A DNA stretch of 64,000 bases from Gordonia terrae (GCF_001698225.1 NZ_CP016594.1:434001-498000), one strand, 5' to 3'; positions 9,739 to 18,172 are shown, numbered from the stretch's first letter. Numbers and translations are program-made. The notes: a model not told the origin generated them from the letters alone.

Positions 9739-9752
9739 ATGACAAAGACTAC

Positions 9753-9762
9753 ACCGATCGGT
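9753..9762. promoter_or_regulatory. Candidate TetR operator between divergent genes
   Basis: Perfect 10-bp palindrome ACCGATCGGT centred in the 37-bp gap between the TetR gene (start 9738) and the EamA transporter gene (start 9776). It would overlap the promoters or leaders of both genes. Palindrome and position are seen; binding by the adjacent TetR protein is inferred. Confidence 0.5.
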
Positions 9763-9775
9763 AAGGTCGGCGAAC

Positions 9776-10738
9776 ATGCAGACTTCACAGATCGGTATAC
9801 CCGCGCGGTGGGCGACCTTTGCGATGTCGGCGGTGTTCGTCATCTGCTGGTCGTCTGGATTCATCGGAGCGAAACTCGGCGCCGGGGCGGCATCGGTGCT
9901 CACCGTGCTCATGTGGCGCTTCCTGGTTGTGGCGGTCGTGCTCGGGGGTGTCGTGTACCTCCTGTGGCGGCGGCGTGGTCTGGCGACGATGTCGGCGAGG
10001 TGGCTCGGTTCTCAGCTGGTGATCGGGGCCCTCTCGCAAGCGGGTTACACCGTCACCGTGTACTGGGCGATCGCGCTGGGCGTCAGCACCGGCACGACGG
10101 CACTGATCGACGGCGTCCAGCCGCTCGTCGTCGCCGCTCTGGCTGGGCCGCTGCTCGGGGCGGTCACCCATCGACGCCAGTGGTGGGGACTGCTCGTGGG
10201 AGCGGCCGGCGTCGTCGTGGTCACCTGGTCGGACGCGGCATCGTCCGCAGGTGCGCCCTGGTGGGCATACCTGGTTCCACTGCTGGGGATGGCCGCCCTC
10301 GTCGCGGCCACCTTCCTCGAGCGGCGCGTCGACGACTCACCCTCGCCTGTCGTCGTCTTGGCGATCCACTGCGGAGCGTCCGCGGTGATCTTCACCGTGG
10401 CAGGGCTTCTCGCGGGAGTGGCGATGCCGCCGGCAGACGGCGCCTTCTGGTTGGCCATCGTCTGGCTGACGGTGCTGTCCACCTTCGGCGGCTACGGGTT
10501 GTATTGGGTGCTCCTACGACGATCCGGCGTCACATCGGTGAACACGCTCATGTTCCTCATGCCGCCTGTCACCGCTGTCTGGGGCACCGCGATGTACGGC
10601 GAACCCTTCGGCTGGGCAACGGCTCTCGGGCTCGTGATGGCATGCGGCGCCACCTGGGTGGTGAATCGTGCGGCACCGCCGCCCGAGGCACGTGATCCGG
10701 GAGAGGCCGAAGCGCGTACGGCAACCGCTGCTCCCTGA
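9776..10738 (+). CDS. EamA/DMT-family transporter
   Basis: A 320-residue protein with about ten hydrophobic segments in the two-repeat EamA layout. The first helix has the WSSGFIGAKLG motif common in drug/metabolite transporters, and the second repeat ends with the PVTAVWGTAMYGEPFGW signature. The last 25 residues are a charged cytoplasmic tail. AAGG about 9 nt upstream of the ATG acts as ribosome binding site. Likely an exporter repressed by the divergent TetR protein (inference from layout). It ends 16 bp from the convergent DUF3556 gene. Confidence 0.85.
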   Translation: MQTSQIGIPARWATFAMSAVFVICWSSGFIGAKLGAGAASVLTVLMWRFLVVAVVLGGVVYLLWRRRGLATMSARWLGSQLVIGALSQAGYTVTVYWAIALGVSTGTTALIDGVQPLVVAALAGPLLGAVTHRRQWWGLLVGAAGVVVVTWSDAASSAGAPWWAYLVPLLGMAALVAATFLERRVDDSPSPVVVLAIHCGASAVIFTVAGLLAGVAMPPADGAFWLAIVWLTVLSTFGGYGLYWVLLRRSGVTSVNTLMFLMPPVTAVWGTAMYGEPFGWATALGLVMACGATWVVNRAAPPPEARDPGEAEARTATAAP

Positions 10739-10754
10739 GGTCGGGCGTTGCACC

Positions 10755-12506
10755 TCACCCGGCGGGTTCGTCCGTGCGGTCTCCGTCGGCGCGCCAGGTC
10801 ACCGTGACCGGGACCTGGTCGTCCCACGGTTGGCGGGTGACGAGGTCGGCGACACGCACGTACCCGCGCTCGAACTCGCCGATCGCCGGGTCGACGAGAC
10901 GGTACTCCTGCGTCTGACGGTGAATGGGTTGCGCGTCGAGCAGCACGATCCGAACTTCACCGGGCTCGAAATGGCAACGTCGCTGCAAGGATTCGATGAG
11001 TTGCTCGTTCGAGAGATGCCCGTCCCCGAAATTCCACCCCATCGCCGTGCTGCAGATGCGTTCGCCGTCGGTGAGGACGTACTGCTCTTCGGGCGTCGGG
11101 TGCATCGCTCGGTGCGCCAGCGTGAACAGCGCCCGACCGTGACTGTTGAACGAACGGAACGCATATCCCATGTAGAGCGGGATCTGGGCTGCTTCCGGGC
11201 TGCCGTAGAAGCGTTCGAGTTGTGCGGCCGGCATGGACGCGATGGCGACGATGCCCTGCTCGATCTTCGCCGACGCCGACGGTTTGATGCACCACAGGCC
11301 GGTGTCCCAGTTGCCGGCGTAGTACCGCATTCCCGGCAGGAACGAGACCTTGCGCGGCATCAGATTCCCGACGACGACAGTGCCGGCGGAGACTGCGAAG
11401 AGCAGTATCGGCCAGGGCGATTGGAGATCGGTCAGTCCGATGCCGGGGTGACCGAGGAAGATCGCCACGATCCCGAACATCATGAAGACGTTCCACTCCA
11501 ACGGAACGCCCATCGGGATCGACGACAGGATGCCGAAGTGGAAGACGAGCATGATGGTCGCCGCGATCGCGGTCACCCATCCGCCGTGCGAGAAGAACAG
11601 GACAAGCGGGACGAGGCCCTCGATCGCAGTCGAGAAGTGGGCGATCCACCGCGAACGACGCCCTGGCCTCAGGTCATCGGGGAAGTTCTCGAAGAACTTG
11701 CGCTTGATCTTCGGCGACCGCCAGATCGGGTTGTTGGACATCATCGTCGCGATGACGAAGGGGAAGTGTTTGTTCAGCTTCGACGTCGCCGCCCCGAGCC
11801 AGATGCAGAGGAACACCAGCTTCGCAGCGATGATCATGTCGACACCGCTGAAGAGGAACGCGACCGTGAACGCGCCGTAGACCTCGCCGCGCGCCGCGAG
11901 GAACACGGTCTTGTCCCGGAGACCGATCGCCGCGAGCAAGCCCACCACGGCCCAGATCTGCCAGCTGGGGAGGACGCCGACCGTCGTGTCCAGTTCGGGG
12001 ATCGCGCCGGAACCCGGGCTGAACAGCGCGATGACGAGGACGACGAGCAGCGCGCCGTAGAGGACGACATCGACCGGACCACGAGAGTCTCCTGCGGTCA
12101 ACGGGATTCGCGGCCACGGTGGTTGACGGATGGTCTTCGGGCGCAACCAGTAGAGGATCGAACCCAGCGGTGGGAAGAACCGGTTGTTCAGCGGACCGAA
12201 CCCACATCCGAGGCCCACGACCTCGAACAACATGGTGTAGAGCACGATCTTCTGGAAGACGATCGGCTCGTTGTACCAAGTCGTGACGTCGAAGAAGCCG
12301 TCGACGCCGGGGGTGCTGATCACGATGACCCAGCCGATGAGGATGTAGGCGAGGATCTTGCCCACATAGAACAGGTGTAGGGCCACCGGCGTGCCGAACC
12401 CGACTTCGGCCCAGTGCCGGGCCATCGGCTTGATCTTCTCCGCGCGAGAGCCCCGGCTCCACGTCGGGAAGTCGATCTCCGGGGTCGTCTGTTTCAGGAA
12501 TCCCAT
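10755..12506 (-). CDS. DUF3556 multi-pass membrane protein (copy 2)
   Basis: A 583-residue paralogue of the product of 2124-3986. Shared landmarks are HWAEVGFGTPVALHLFYVGK near residue 29, the GILSSIPMGVPLEWNVFM segment, a membrane-spanning core, and the C-terminal soluble stretch NFGDGHLSNEQLIESLQRRC with QPIHRQTQEYRLVD. The ATG at 12506 matches the N-terminus of copy 1; the frame is open upstream but that part lacks similarity. Function unknown. A KstR2-like palindrome lies 19-32 bp upstream of the start, pointing to TetR-type repression linked to lipid or steroid metabolism. Unlike copy 1 it is monocistronic. Confidence 0.85.
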   Translation of the reverse strand: MGFLKQTTPEIDFPTWSRGSRAEKIKPMARHWAEVGFGTPVALHLFYVGKILAYILIGWVIVISTPGVDGFFDVTTWYNEPIVFQKIVLYTMLFEVVGLGCGFGPLNNRFFPPLGSILYWLRPKTIRQPPWPRIPLTAGDSRGPVDVVLYGALLVVLVIALFSPGSGAIPELDTTVGVLPSWQIWAVVGLLAAIGLRDKTVFLAARGEVYGAFTVAFLFSGVDMIIAAKLVFLCIWLGAATSKLNKHFPFVIATMMSNNPIWRSPKIKRKFFENFPDDLRPGRRSRWIAHFSTAIEGLVPLVLFFSHGGWVTAIAATIMLVFHFGILSSIPMGVPLEWNVFMMFGIVAIFLGHPGIGLTDLQSPWPILLFAVSAGTVVVGNLMPRKVSFLPGMRYYAGNWDTGLWCIKPSASAKIEQGIVAIASMPAAQLERFYGSPEAAQIPLYMGYAFRSFNSHGRALFTLAHRAMHPTPEEQYVLTDGERICSTAMGWNFGDGHLSNEQLIESLQRRCHFEPGEVRIVLLDAQPIHRQTQEYRLVDPAIGEFERGYVRVADLVTRQPWDDQVPVTVTWRADGDRTDEPAG

Positions 12507-12524
12507 CGTCGGAGAACCTAGCAA

Positions 12525-12538
12525 ACCAAGTGCTTGCT
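12525..12538. promoter_or_regulatory. KstR2-like TetR operator upstream of DUF3556 copy 2
   Basis: ACCAAGTGCTTGCT fits the 14-bp consensus AnCAAGnnCTTGnT that I know for the mycobacterial cholesterol-catabolism repressor KstR2. It lies 19-32 bp upstream of the start codon at 12506. The match is seen. The regulator is inferred; CAAGnnCTTG cores also occur in operators of other TetR repressors. Confidence 0.45.
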
Positions 12539-12603
12539 TGGCGCCAGTTCGGTTGTCTGGGCGACAGCGACCGTTGTCGTGTGAACCGTGGTCTACTGAA
12601 TGG

Positions 12604-13563
12604 ATGATGTACGTCGTGATTGCCGTCTTCGTGGTGGTCATGGCGGCGGCCCTCGTCGTGCTGCTGGGCATGGCGATCGGCGCGTTCTCGGCGATGTTCA
12701 CCGGCATGCGTGACGACATCCGCAGCCGGAGGACGGCCACACGGTCGAAGGCAGGCGGCCCACTCCCGGCGCGCGCACCCGAGGAATCCTCGGCGGACCC
12801 GTTGGCCGACCTCGCCGACACGCTTCGGGTGGCGCAGGCCCGGCGGTGGAAGTCATGCGAGTCGATTCGACAGCGCCTGGACGTCGATCCCTCCGACGGC
12901 GGGGAGGGCGATCCCGGCGGGTTCATCTTCCGAGCCCTGGACATCTGGTGTGGTCGATCGCTCGAGGGGTTCGACGATGGGCCCGATGATGCGGGAGGTC
13001 GGGCTCAGAGGTACAGACGTGCCGTGGACGAACTCGACGGCTTCTCGTCCGACCCGATAGGTCAGATCGCATGGACGACCGCGTCGGTTGCCGAACGCAT
13101 CGACGGTCTCCCCGCGTGGCGCCTCGACTTCTTCGATCGCCACTCGGTGCGCGCCGACCTGAGCGGTGAGGTCACCGCCATCGCGAACGCGGCCGTCGGC
13201 CTTCGCGACCAGTTCGCCATTCTCGGCGACGCGCCGGCGGGGCACCTGGCCGCCGACCCGGAAGTGGTCTCCACGTTTGCCGAGAAATCACTCCTGCTGT
13301 CGGGCCGCCTCGACGAACTGGTCCGGCGCCTGGAGGCGTTCGCCGGCTACGAGCGGATCGTCGCGCAGATCCAGCATCGGCAGGAGAAGCAGGCGTGGCT
13401 CGACCGTGTCGGCGGGATCAACGATTTCGAGCATGTCGTCGCCACCGAATGGGATCGGGCGGAGGCCGACCGGGTGCGGCACATGGCCGACGAATCGGAT
13501 GTGCTGGCCTCGATCTACCTCGATGAGATTGCGCCGTTGGCGAAGTCGTTGAAGCGCAACTGA
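12604..13563 (+). CDS. Membrane-anchored hypothetical protein
   Basis: A 319-residue protein I cannot assign. One strong N-terminal membrane helix (residues about 3-30) is followed by a basic linker and a long soluble, mostly helical region rich in charged residues, likely cytoplasmic or coiled-coil in part. Two adjacent ATG codons (12604, 12607) can start it; I used the first. It is divergent from DUF3556 copy 2 (97-bp gap containing the KstR2-like site) and convergent with the GNAT gene. No catalytic motif was seen. Confidence 0.65.
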   Translation: MMYVVIAVFVVVMAAALVVLLGMAIGAFSAMFTGMRDDIRSRRTATRSKAGGPLPARAPEESSADPLADLADTLRVAQARRWKSCESIRQRLDVDPSDGGEGDPGGFIFRALDIWCGRSLEGFDDGPDDAGGRAQRYRRAVDELDGFSSDPIGQIAWTTASVAERIDGLPAWRLDFFDRHSVRADLSGEVTAIANAAVGLRDQFAILGDAPAGHLAADPEVVSTFAEKSLLLSGRLDELVRRLEAFAGYERIVAQIQHRQEKQAWLDRVGGINDFEHVVATEWDRAEADRVRHMADESDVLASIYLDEIAPLAKSLKRN

Positions 13564-13582
13564 CCGAGACCGGTCGGTGTGC

Positions 13583-14308
13583 TCATCGCGGGGCGGTGAC
13601 GATCTGGAACAGGACCTCCCGGCGGACGACGAAACCCAGTTGCTCGTACAACCGGATCGCGCTGACATTGCGGGCGTCGGCATGAAGGATCGGGGTGTCG
13701 CCTCGGTCCCGGATGCGGTGTGCCAGATCGAGTACGAGTCGTGAGGCCAGCCCGAGGCCGCGAAACCCCGGGTCGGTGCACACCGCGCTGATCTCGGTGT
13801 ACCCCGGAAGCCCCAGCCGTTCGCCGCCCATCGCGATGAGACGACCGTTGCGTCGAATCCCGAGATAGGTGCCCATCTCGATGGTGCGAGGACGGAACGG
13901 GCCGGGGCGGGTCCGTTCGACCAGATCGGTCATCTCCGGCACATCCGCAGGTGTCAGGGGCACGGCCTCGTCGTCTCGCCGCGTGTCGACGCCTGCATCG
14001 ATCATCTGTACTCCGGGCAGGTCCATCGTCGTATCCCATTCGTCTGGTGGACGATTGGTGACCACCGGCAAGAACAGGGAACCACCCGGACCGACGAAAT
14101 CGGCGGCGTCCGACCAGTCCTGCGCGGTGGGAGAGTCGGGGAGAGCTGCCATGGGGCAGACGTCGGGGTGATACCGCAGAGCCGAACCATGGCGCTGTGC
14201 GAAGTGGGCGTGCGGACCGGTGAGCGCGGCGAGAGCCGGATTGTCGAGCAACGCGTGACCGGTGATTCCGTGTTCGGGTACCCGTTCGTCGGTGATGCGG
14301 TCGGTCAC
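13583..14308 (-). CDS. GNAT-family N-acetyltransferase
   Basis: About 241 residues. The C-terminal half holds the GNAT fold with an acetyl-CoA motif A (EISAVCTDPGFRGLGLASRL) and the later ARNVSAIRLYEQLGFVVRRE motif B, as in FR47-like acetyltransferases. The N-terminal 110 residues are less conserved. The start is uncertain: GTG 14308 is used, GTG 14329 is also in frame, and neither has a clear ribosome binding site. Substrate unknown. It ends 19 bp from the convergent gene at 12604-13563. Confidence 0.8.
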   Translation of the reverse strand: MTDRITDERVPEHGITGHALLDNPALAALTGPHAHFAQRHGSALRYHPDVCPMAALPDSPTAQDWSDAADFVGPGGSLFLPVVTNRPPDEWDTTMDLPGVQMIDAGVDTRRDDEAVPLTPADVPEMTDLVERTRPGPFRPRTIEMGTYLGIRRNGRLIAMGGERLGLPGYTEISAVCTDPGFRGLGLASRLVLDLAHRIRDRGDTPILHADARNVSAIRLYEQLGFVVRREVLFQIVTAPR

Positions 14309-14437
14309 ACGGTGACGATACGCCCACACGGTGCGGACATCGGTGGTGGCACGTCAGGGTGCGGGGTTGCACGTGGGTGTTGAAGCCTGTGGATGTATTC
14401 GGGAACGTGATCGGCCCGCGCTGTTACTGTCCGCCGT

Positions 14438-15181
14438 GTGAATTCACCCTATCCGCCGGGATACTCTCATCGCCCGAATCCCGGAAATCCGCGGCCTATC
14501 CGGCATCCCGGTCCGCATCCCGCCTTCGGCGTCCCGGTGAACCGTACTCCGCCGCCACGGAAGCAGGGGAGCGGATGCATGGTCGCGCTGCTGATCGGTG
14601 GTGGAATCGTCCTCGGTGTGGTCGTTCTTGCCGTCGGGCTCATGACGGCGTTCCGCGACGGGCAGAGGGGGGCGGACAGGGAACAAATGTTCGCAGTGGG
14701 CGACTGTGTGGTGTGGAACGCGGCGGGGACAGTGTTCGACCGCGTCCCGTGCTCGTCGCAGCGTGCGGTGGACAAGGTCTACGCGGTGGTCGAGCTGACG
14801 GAGCTCGCTCGATGTGTCCAGGTGGACGGAGTCGAGCGTGCGGTGACCCTGACGTCGCCGGACCGCGTGGCCCTCTGTGTGGGTCCGAAAGACATCGATC
14901 CCTCGAAGTCCATCAACAATGTGCAACGGGGCGAGTGCATCTCGTCCGAGGTGCCGCCGCAGCGGCCACGCCGGGTGGCGTGCACCGAAAGCGGGGCGAG
15001 GAAGGTCGACGCGCGAGTCGACCACCCGTTGCCACAGAATCATCCCGACGCCAAACGGGATTGCATCAACGCGGGAGCCGCTGATTCGACGCTGATGTTC
15101 TACTACGGGGCCGATGGAGTGGTGGACGGGAAGCATGAGGCGCATTACCGGTTGCTGTGTCTCTCGGATGCGCGTGGTTGA
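14438..15181 (+). CDS. Single-pass membrane protein with LppU-like extracellular domain
   Basis: A 247-residue protein with a proline-rich cytoplasmic N-terminus (1-46), one membrane helix (about 48-71) and an extracellular region with cysteines in a VGDCVVW...PCSS pattern. That pattern resembles the second domain of the LppU/SCO3897 family (my reading, moderate). GTG start at 14438. It stands alone between the GNAT gene and a 302-bp non-coding stretch. The role is unknown; membrane-anchored surface protein is as far as the sequence goes. Confidence 0.6.
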   Translation: MNSPYPPGYSHRPNPGNPRPIRHPGPHPAFGVPVNRTPPPRKQGSGCMVALLIGGGIVLGVVVLAVGLMTAFRDGQRGADREQMFAVGDCVVWNAAGTVFDRVPCSSQRAVDKVYAVVELTELARCVQVDGVERAVTLTSPDRVALCVGPKDIDPSKSINNVQRGECISSEVPPQRPRRVACTESGARKVDARVDHPLPQNHPDAKRDCINAGAADSTLMFYYGADGVVDGKHEAHYRLLCLSDARG

Positions 15182-15483
15182 TCATTCGTGTCGAAGTCCA
15201 TGTCGGTGAGGTGCCGCAGAGGGTCGGGAGGGGGCGTTCGATGATGGGTGGACGTTTGGTGAGTGCACTGTTGAGACTGTTACGCCGATGAACCCGGCCG
15301 GCGGCGCCCCAGGGCCGCGCTCACTCCGGGGACAAACCGGCCAGGATTCGAGCCATCAGGTAATTGGACACCCGCAACTCACCGTTCCGAACGCGTCACC
15401 AGGAACTTGTCACGCAAACTGGAGACATCGAGCAGGCCACTCGGGCGGCCGCCGCCCAATACGAACGCACCGGGCACCGCGAT
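15182..15483. other. Intergenic stretch without recognised gene
   Basis: 302 bp between the convergent LppU-like and HNH genes. Short open frames here run into antisense of the HNH gene and show no family resemblance. No strong hairpin or repeat was noticed. Confidence 0.5.
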
Positions 15484-16563
15484 TCAGCCGGTCTCCGGTG
15501 GACGCCAGTCGATGTCTGTGCGGGAGAGTGTCGTGATGTTGTCGCGGCCCAGCCAGACCGGAGTACTGACTGTTTGCGTGACGTACAGCCCGCGGCGTGC
15601 CGCGACGACGCGGTCGTACTGGCTCGGCCAGTTGATCTCGGTGGCGATCCCGTCGAGTGTTGTACGTCCACGGTCTAGCGCGCGTTGCACGTGGACCGGC
15701 GCGGGCAAGCGGTCGGACTTGTTGATGTTGCATCTTTGACAGGCGGTCACGAGATTGGCCAGTCCGTCGATGCCCAGGCGTGACCACGGTAAGACGTGAT
15801 CTACGTGCCGAAGGCGTGTTGTCGTAGTCCCGCAGTAGAAGCACGACGGGCCGAACCTGTCGACCAGAGCTTCTCCTGCTCGCTGCAGGGATACTCGGTC
15901 GGTGCCGAAGAGGTGGCCGACCAGGTCCGGACCGTCGTCGAGGATGGCCTTGTTCATTCGACGCACGTCATCCACCCAGGCGAGTTGAAAAGCCGGTTTG
16001 AGCAAGGGGGCAAGGCGCGCAAGGGAGAGACAGACACCGGGGAACAGCGTGAGCCTGTTCCCGTGATCGATGACCACTCTTCGCGAGTCGGTCCCCATCC
16101 ACGAGTCGTCATACAGGAAGCGTTCATTGGTATCGCCAGATGTCAGGTTCTGCAGGAGTTTCAGTGGATAGCGGACGAGGGTTCGCTTCACATTGGCATG
16201 GGCGATCAAGTATGTGTCCGACCTACGCGAAGCGAACAGCTCGGCTGTGCCCTGGCGTGGCCCGGTGGTCTGGGACCGCAAGACGGCAACCGCGTCGAAG
16301 ATGACCCCTCGACCATCGCTGGATTGACGCAACTGGTTGCCGTCGAGGGGTCGCAACTGACGCCAGTACAGTTCGATCACTCGGCTCGTGAGTTCATCCA
16401 GGTCGATGTCCACCGGCGCCTCGGTGTCCTCGGGAACGGACTCGACGGCGAGGTCGAGCAGCGCCACGAGCACTGCGAGTTTATAGGTTGCTGTGCGCCT
16501 TCCGTTCTCGAGAATGGCGACGAGCTTCTGGCCGAGAGTCAAGGGATCGGCGGGGACGGACAC
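15484..16563 (-). CDS. HNH endonuclease
   Basis: A 359-residue protein. A helical N-terminal domain (about 1-230; RRTATYKLAVLVALLDLAVE near the start) precedes an HNH nuclease module with zinc-type CxxC (CFYCGTTTTRLRHVDHVLPW) and a second pair (ACQRCNINKSDRL). The His-Asp-His core DHVLPWS and the asparagine are present, so the nuclease looks active. It lies 9 bp downstream of the deoxyribonucleotidase gene on the same strand, suggesting one transcript. The role may be DNA cleavage in defence or in a mobile element; this is not decided by sequence. It differs from the DUF222-HNH protein at 52180. Confidence 0.8.
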   Translation of the reverse strand: MSVPADPLTLGQKLVAILENGRRTATYKLAVLVALLDLAVESVPEDTEAPVDIDLDELTSRVIELYWRQLRPLDGNQLRQSSDGRGVIFDAVAVLRSQTTGPRQGTAELFASRRSDTYLIAHANVKRTLVRYPLKLLQNLTSGDTNERFLYDDSWMGTDSRRVVIDHGNRLTLFPGVCLSLARLAPLLKPAFQLAWVDDVRRMNKAILDDGPDLVGHLFGTDRVSLQRAGEALVDRFGPSCFYCGTTTTRLRHVDHVLPWSRLGIDGLANLVTACQRCNINKSDRLPAPVHVQRALDRGRTTLDGIATEINWPSQYDRVVAARRGLYVTQTVSTPVWLGRDNITTLSRTDIDWRPPETG

Positions 16564-16572
16564 CCAAGAAGC

Positions 16573-17064
16573 TTACGACTCTGCCAGTGGCCGCATGTGT
16601 TCGACGACTTTCGCCCAGTTCTCGAATCCTGGCCGGCCGAAATGAATGTGGGTCCCCTGGAAGTCTTCGACGCCGCGGGCGGTGCGATCGTCGATGATGA
16701 AGTCGCCTCGATTGAGGTTCTTGTGGTGCGAGAGGATTAGTCGCTTGTGGGCGCGGGAGTCCTTCTCGCGTCCGAAGTGCATTTTCACCCACAGCAGCTT
16801 CTCGGTCCAGGCGAGGGGATTGTCCCAGGGGGCAGTGGACAGGATGTAGGTGTCGAACAGTCGCGACAGGTCGTCGAAGGCTTCGATGGCTCCGGGCATG
16901 GGGTCCATCAGAGAGAAGATCCCGGGAACGTCGTCGAGTCGGCCCTCGAATCGTGTGTGCTCAGCTGCGCTGAGTTTGTCTATGCCGGAATGGAAATCGA
17001 CGAGCGTGTTGTCCATGTCGATGTAAAGGATCTTCTTGGTGGTAACCACCGGTGCCTCTGTCAT
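16573..17064 (-). CDS. 5'(3')-deoxyribonucleotidase-like HAD phosphatase
   Basis: A 163-residue haloacid dehalogenase-fold protein of the NT5C type. Motif I is DMDNTLVDF (nucleophile and acid Asp), motif II ILSTAPW, motif III lysine in the WTEKLLWVKMHF region, motif IV DFIIDDRTARG. These enzymes remove phosphate from deoxyribonucleoside monophosphates. It has no signal sequence and so acts in the cytoplasm. The ATG at 17064 starts close to motif I. It is the first gene of an apparent two-gene unit with the HNH endonuclease; the pairing of nucleotide hydrolysis with a nuclease is unusual. Confidence 0.8.
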   Translation of the reverse strand: MTEAPVVTTKKILYIDMDNTLVDFHSGIDKLSAAEHTRFEGRLDDVPGIFSLMDPMPGAIEAFDDLSRLFDTYILSTAPWDNPLAWTEKLLWVKMHFGREKDSRAHKRLILSHHKNLNRGDFIIDDRTARGVEDFQGTHIHFGRPGFENWAKVVEHMRPLAES

Positions 17065-17223
17065 GATGTGTGATTCCCTCTGCGCTGGATCAGTTGTGAC
17101 GATGGCTCATTCTTCCGACAATGTTCGGGCCGTGACCACGGTCGAAAAGGGGCTCGAACACCTGACACTCACAGAGTAGGACGGAGGTATGACAGTTTGA
17201 CCGTTTCGCGTCGGCACCGCACA

Positions 17224-17260
17224 AGGCTGGGCGGGTGCATGTGATGCACCCGCCCAGCCT
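17224..17260 (-). terminator. 17-bp perfect stem hairpin after osmC-like gene
   Basis: Arms 17224-17240 and 17244-17260 are perfectly complementary (17 bp) around a 3-nt loop (GTG). It lies 50 bp downstream of the osmC-like stop at 17310. There is no strong U-run, as is common for actinobacterial terminators. Confidence 0.75.
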
Positions 17261-17309
17261 CTTTCGGATCTCGACCAGAAGGTCGCCGAGTCCGAGAACT
17301 CCGTAGAAC

Positions 17310-17828
17310 TCAGTTCGAGACGATCTCCACCGGCACCGCGTTGCCGAGGGTGTGCCCGACCGGTGAGCTCGCCTGGACTTTGGCGTGTAGCTCGTCGAGC
17401 TTCTCGCGCGGGGCGTCGGAGTCGATGGTGACTGTCGCGGTGATGGACTCGAACCCCGCATGGCCCTCCGCCAGGCCGAGGAAGACGTGGAGGTCGAGGT
17501 CGCCTTTCAGATCGATTCGCAGATCCTTGAGTTCGATGCCCGCCGTCGTGGCGTTCGCGGCGTAACCGACGGCCAGGCAGTTGCCCAACGCGCCGAGTAG
17601 TTGCTCGACGGGGTTGGGCGCCGTGTCGCCGCCCCCGAGCGCGGCGGGCTCGTCGGATGCGATCGGCGAGAAGTTGCGAATCCGGGCCGCCGATGCGAAC
17701 GAACCGTTCCACTGGACGTGCGCGGCCCACGTCGTCTGAGCCTTGGTGGCGTCGCCCTGGATCGCTTCGACCAGTTGGCCGACGGCGGCGATGTCCACGT
17801 CATTGAGGCGGGTGGCGGTCTCGGTCAT
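17310..17828 (-). CDS. OsmC-family protein
   Basis: A 172-residue OsmC/Ohr-fold protein. The family region LGGGDTAPNPVEQLLGALGNCLAVG contains the conserved cysteine; the second, later cysteine of true organic hydroperoxide resistance proteins is not seen at its usual place (SPVGHTLGNAVPV). It is therefore closer to the general OsmC group than to Ohr. AAGGAG lies about 7 nt before the ATG. It is monocistronic, with a strong hairpin terminator downstream. A redox or thiol-peroxidase role is possible but not proven by motif. Confidence 0.85.
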   Translation of the reverse strand: MTETATRLNDVDIAAVGQLVEAIQGDATKAQTTWAAHVQWNGSFASAARIRNFSPIASDEPAALGGGDTAPNPVEQLLGALGNCLAVGYAANATTAGIELKDLRIDLKGDLDLHVFLGLAEGHAGFESITATVTIDSDAPREKLDELHAKVQASSPVGHTLGNAVPVEIVSN

Positions 17829-17988
17829 GGTGCTCCTTCGACGGTCTGGTTGCCGACGAAGCTAGCGGGCGACGCGGTGACCGGCGAGGTTCTGCGTCAG
17901 GCTGGGCGGAAGCCTTCACTGTTGTCGCACGGGAGCGCATCCTGCGCGTCCGCAGATCGTGATCCGTAGCGCTGTCGACCCTGACTGC

Positions 17989-18048
17989 CAGACTTCAACT
18001 CGACTGACAGACCTCGATCGAAGTCTGTCAGTCGAGTTGAAGTCTGGG
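17989..18048. repeat. 25-bp perfect inverted repeat
   Basis: Arms 17989-18013 and 18024-18048 are perfect reverse complements (25 bp, starting CCAGACTTCAACTCGACTGA) around a 10-nt spacer. It lies in the 344-bp gap between the divergent osmC-like and membrane-protein genes, so it is not an obvious terminator. As RNA it would form a very stable hairpin from either strand. No matching copy was noticed elsewhere in the window. Confidence 0.85.
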
Positions 18049-18100
18049 AGTGAGGGCGAACAGCGGCTGGGTGGTGGCATGAGCGCACCGAACCCGCTAG

Positions 18101-18122
18101 ATTGTTCAGCATGCTGAACAAT
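18101..18122. promoter_or_regulatory. 22-bp perfect palindrome, candidate operator
   Basis: Half-site ATTGTTCAGCA is followed directly by its exact reverse complement (22 bp total). It lies 51 bp upstream of the membrane-protein start at 18173. Perfect symmetry with AT-rich ends suits a dimeric repressor operator. No regulator gene sits next to it, so the binder is unknown. Confidence 0.6.
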
Positions 18123-18172
18123 GTCGAGGTGCCTAGTGTGTGCCGCCACTCGCCGAGGACTGAGGGGCGAGT

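Noticed and set aside
10668..12380. 570-codon plus-strand frame opposite DUF3556 copy 2
   Set aside because: Antisense shadow, highly charged and repetitive, no family resemblance.
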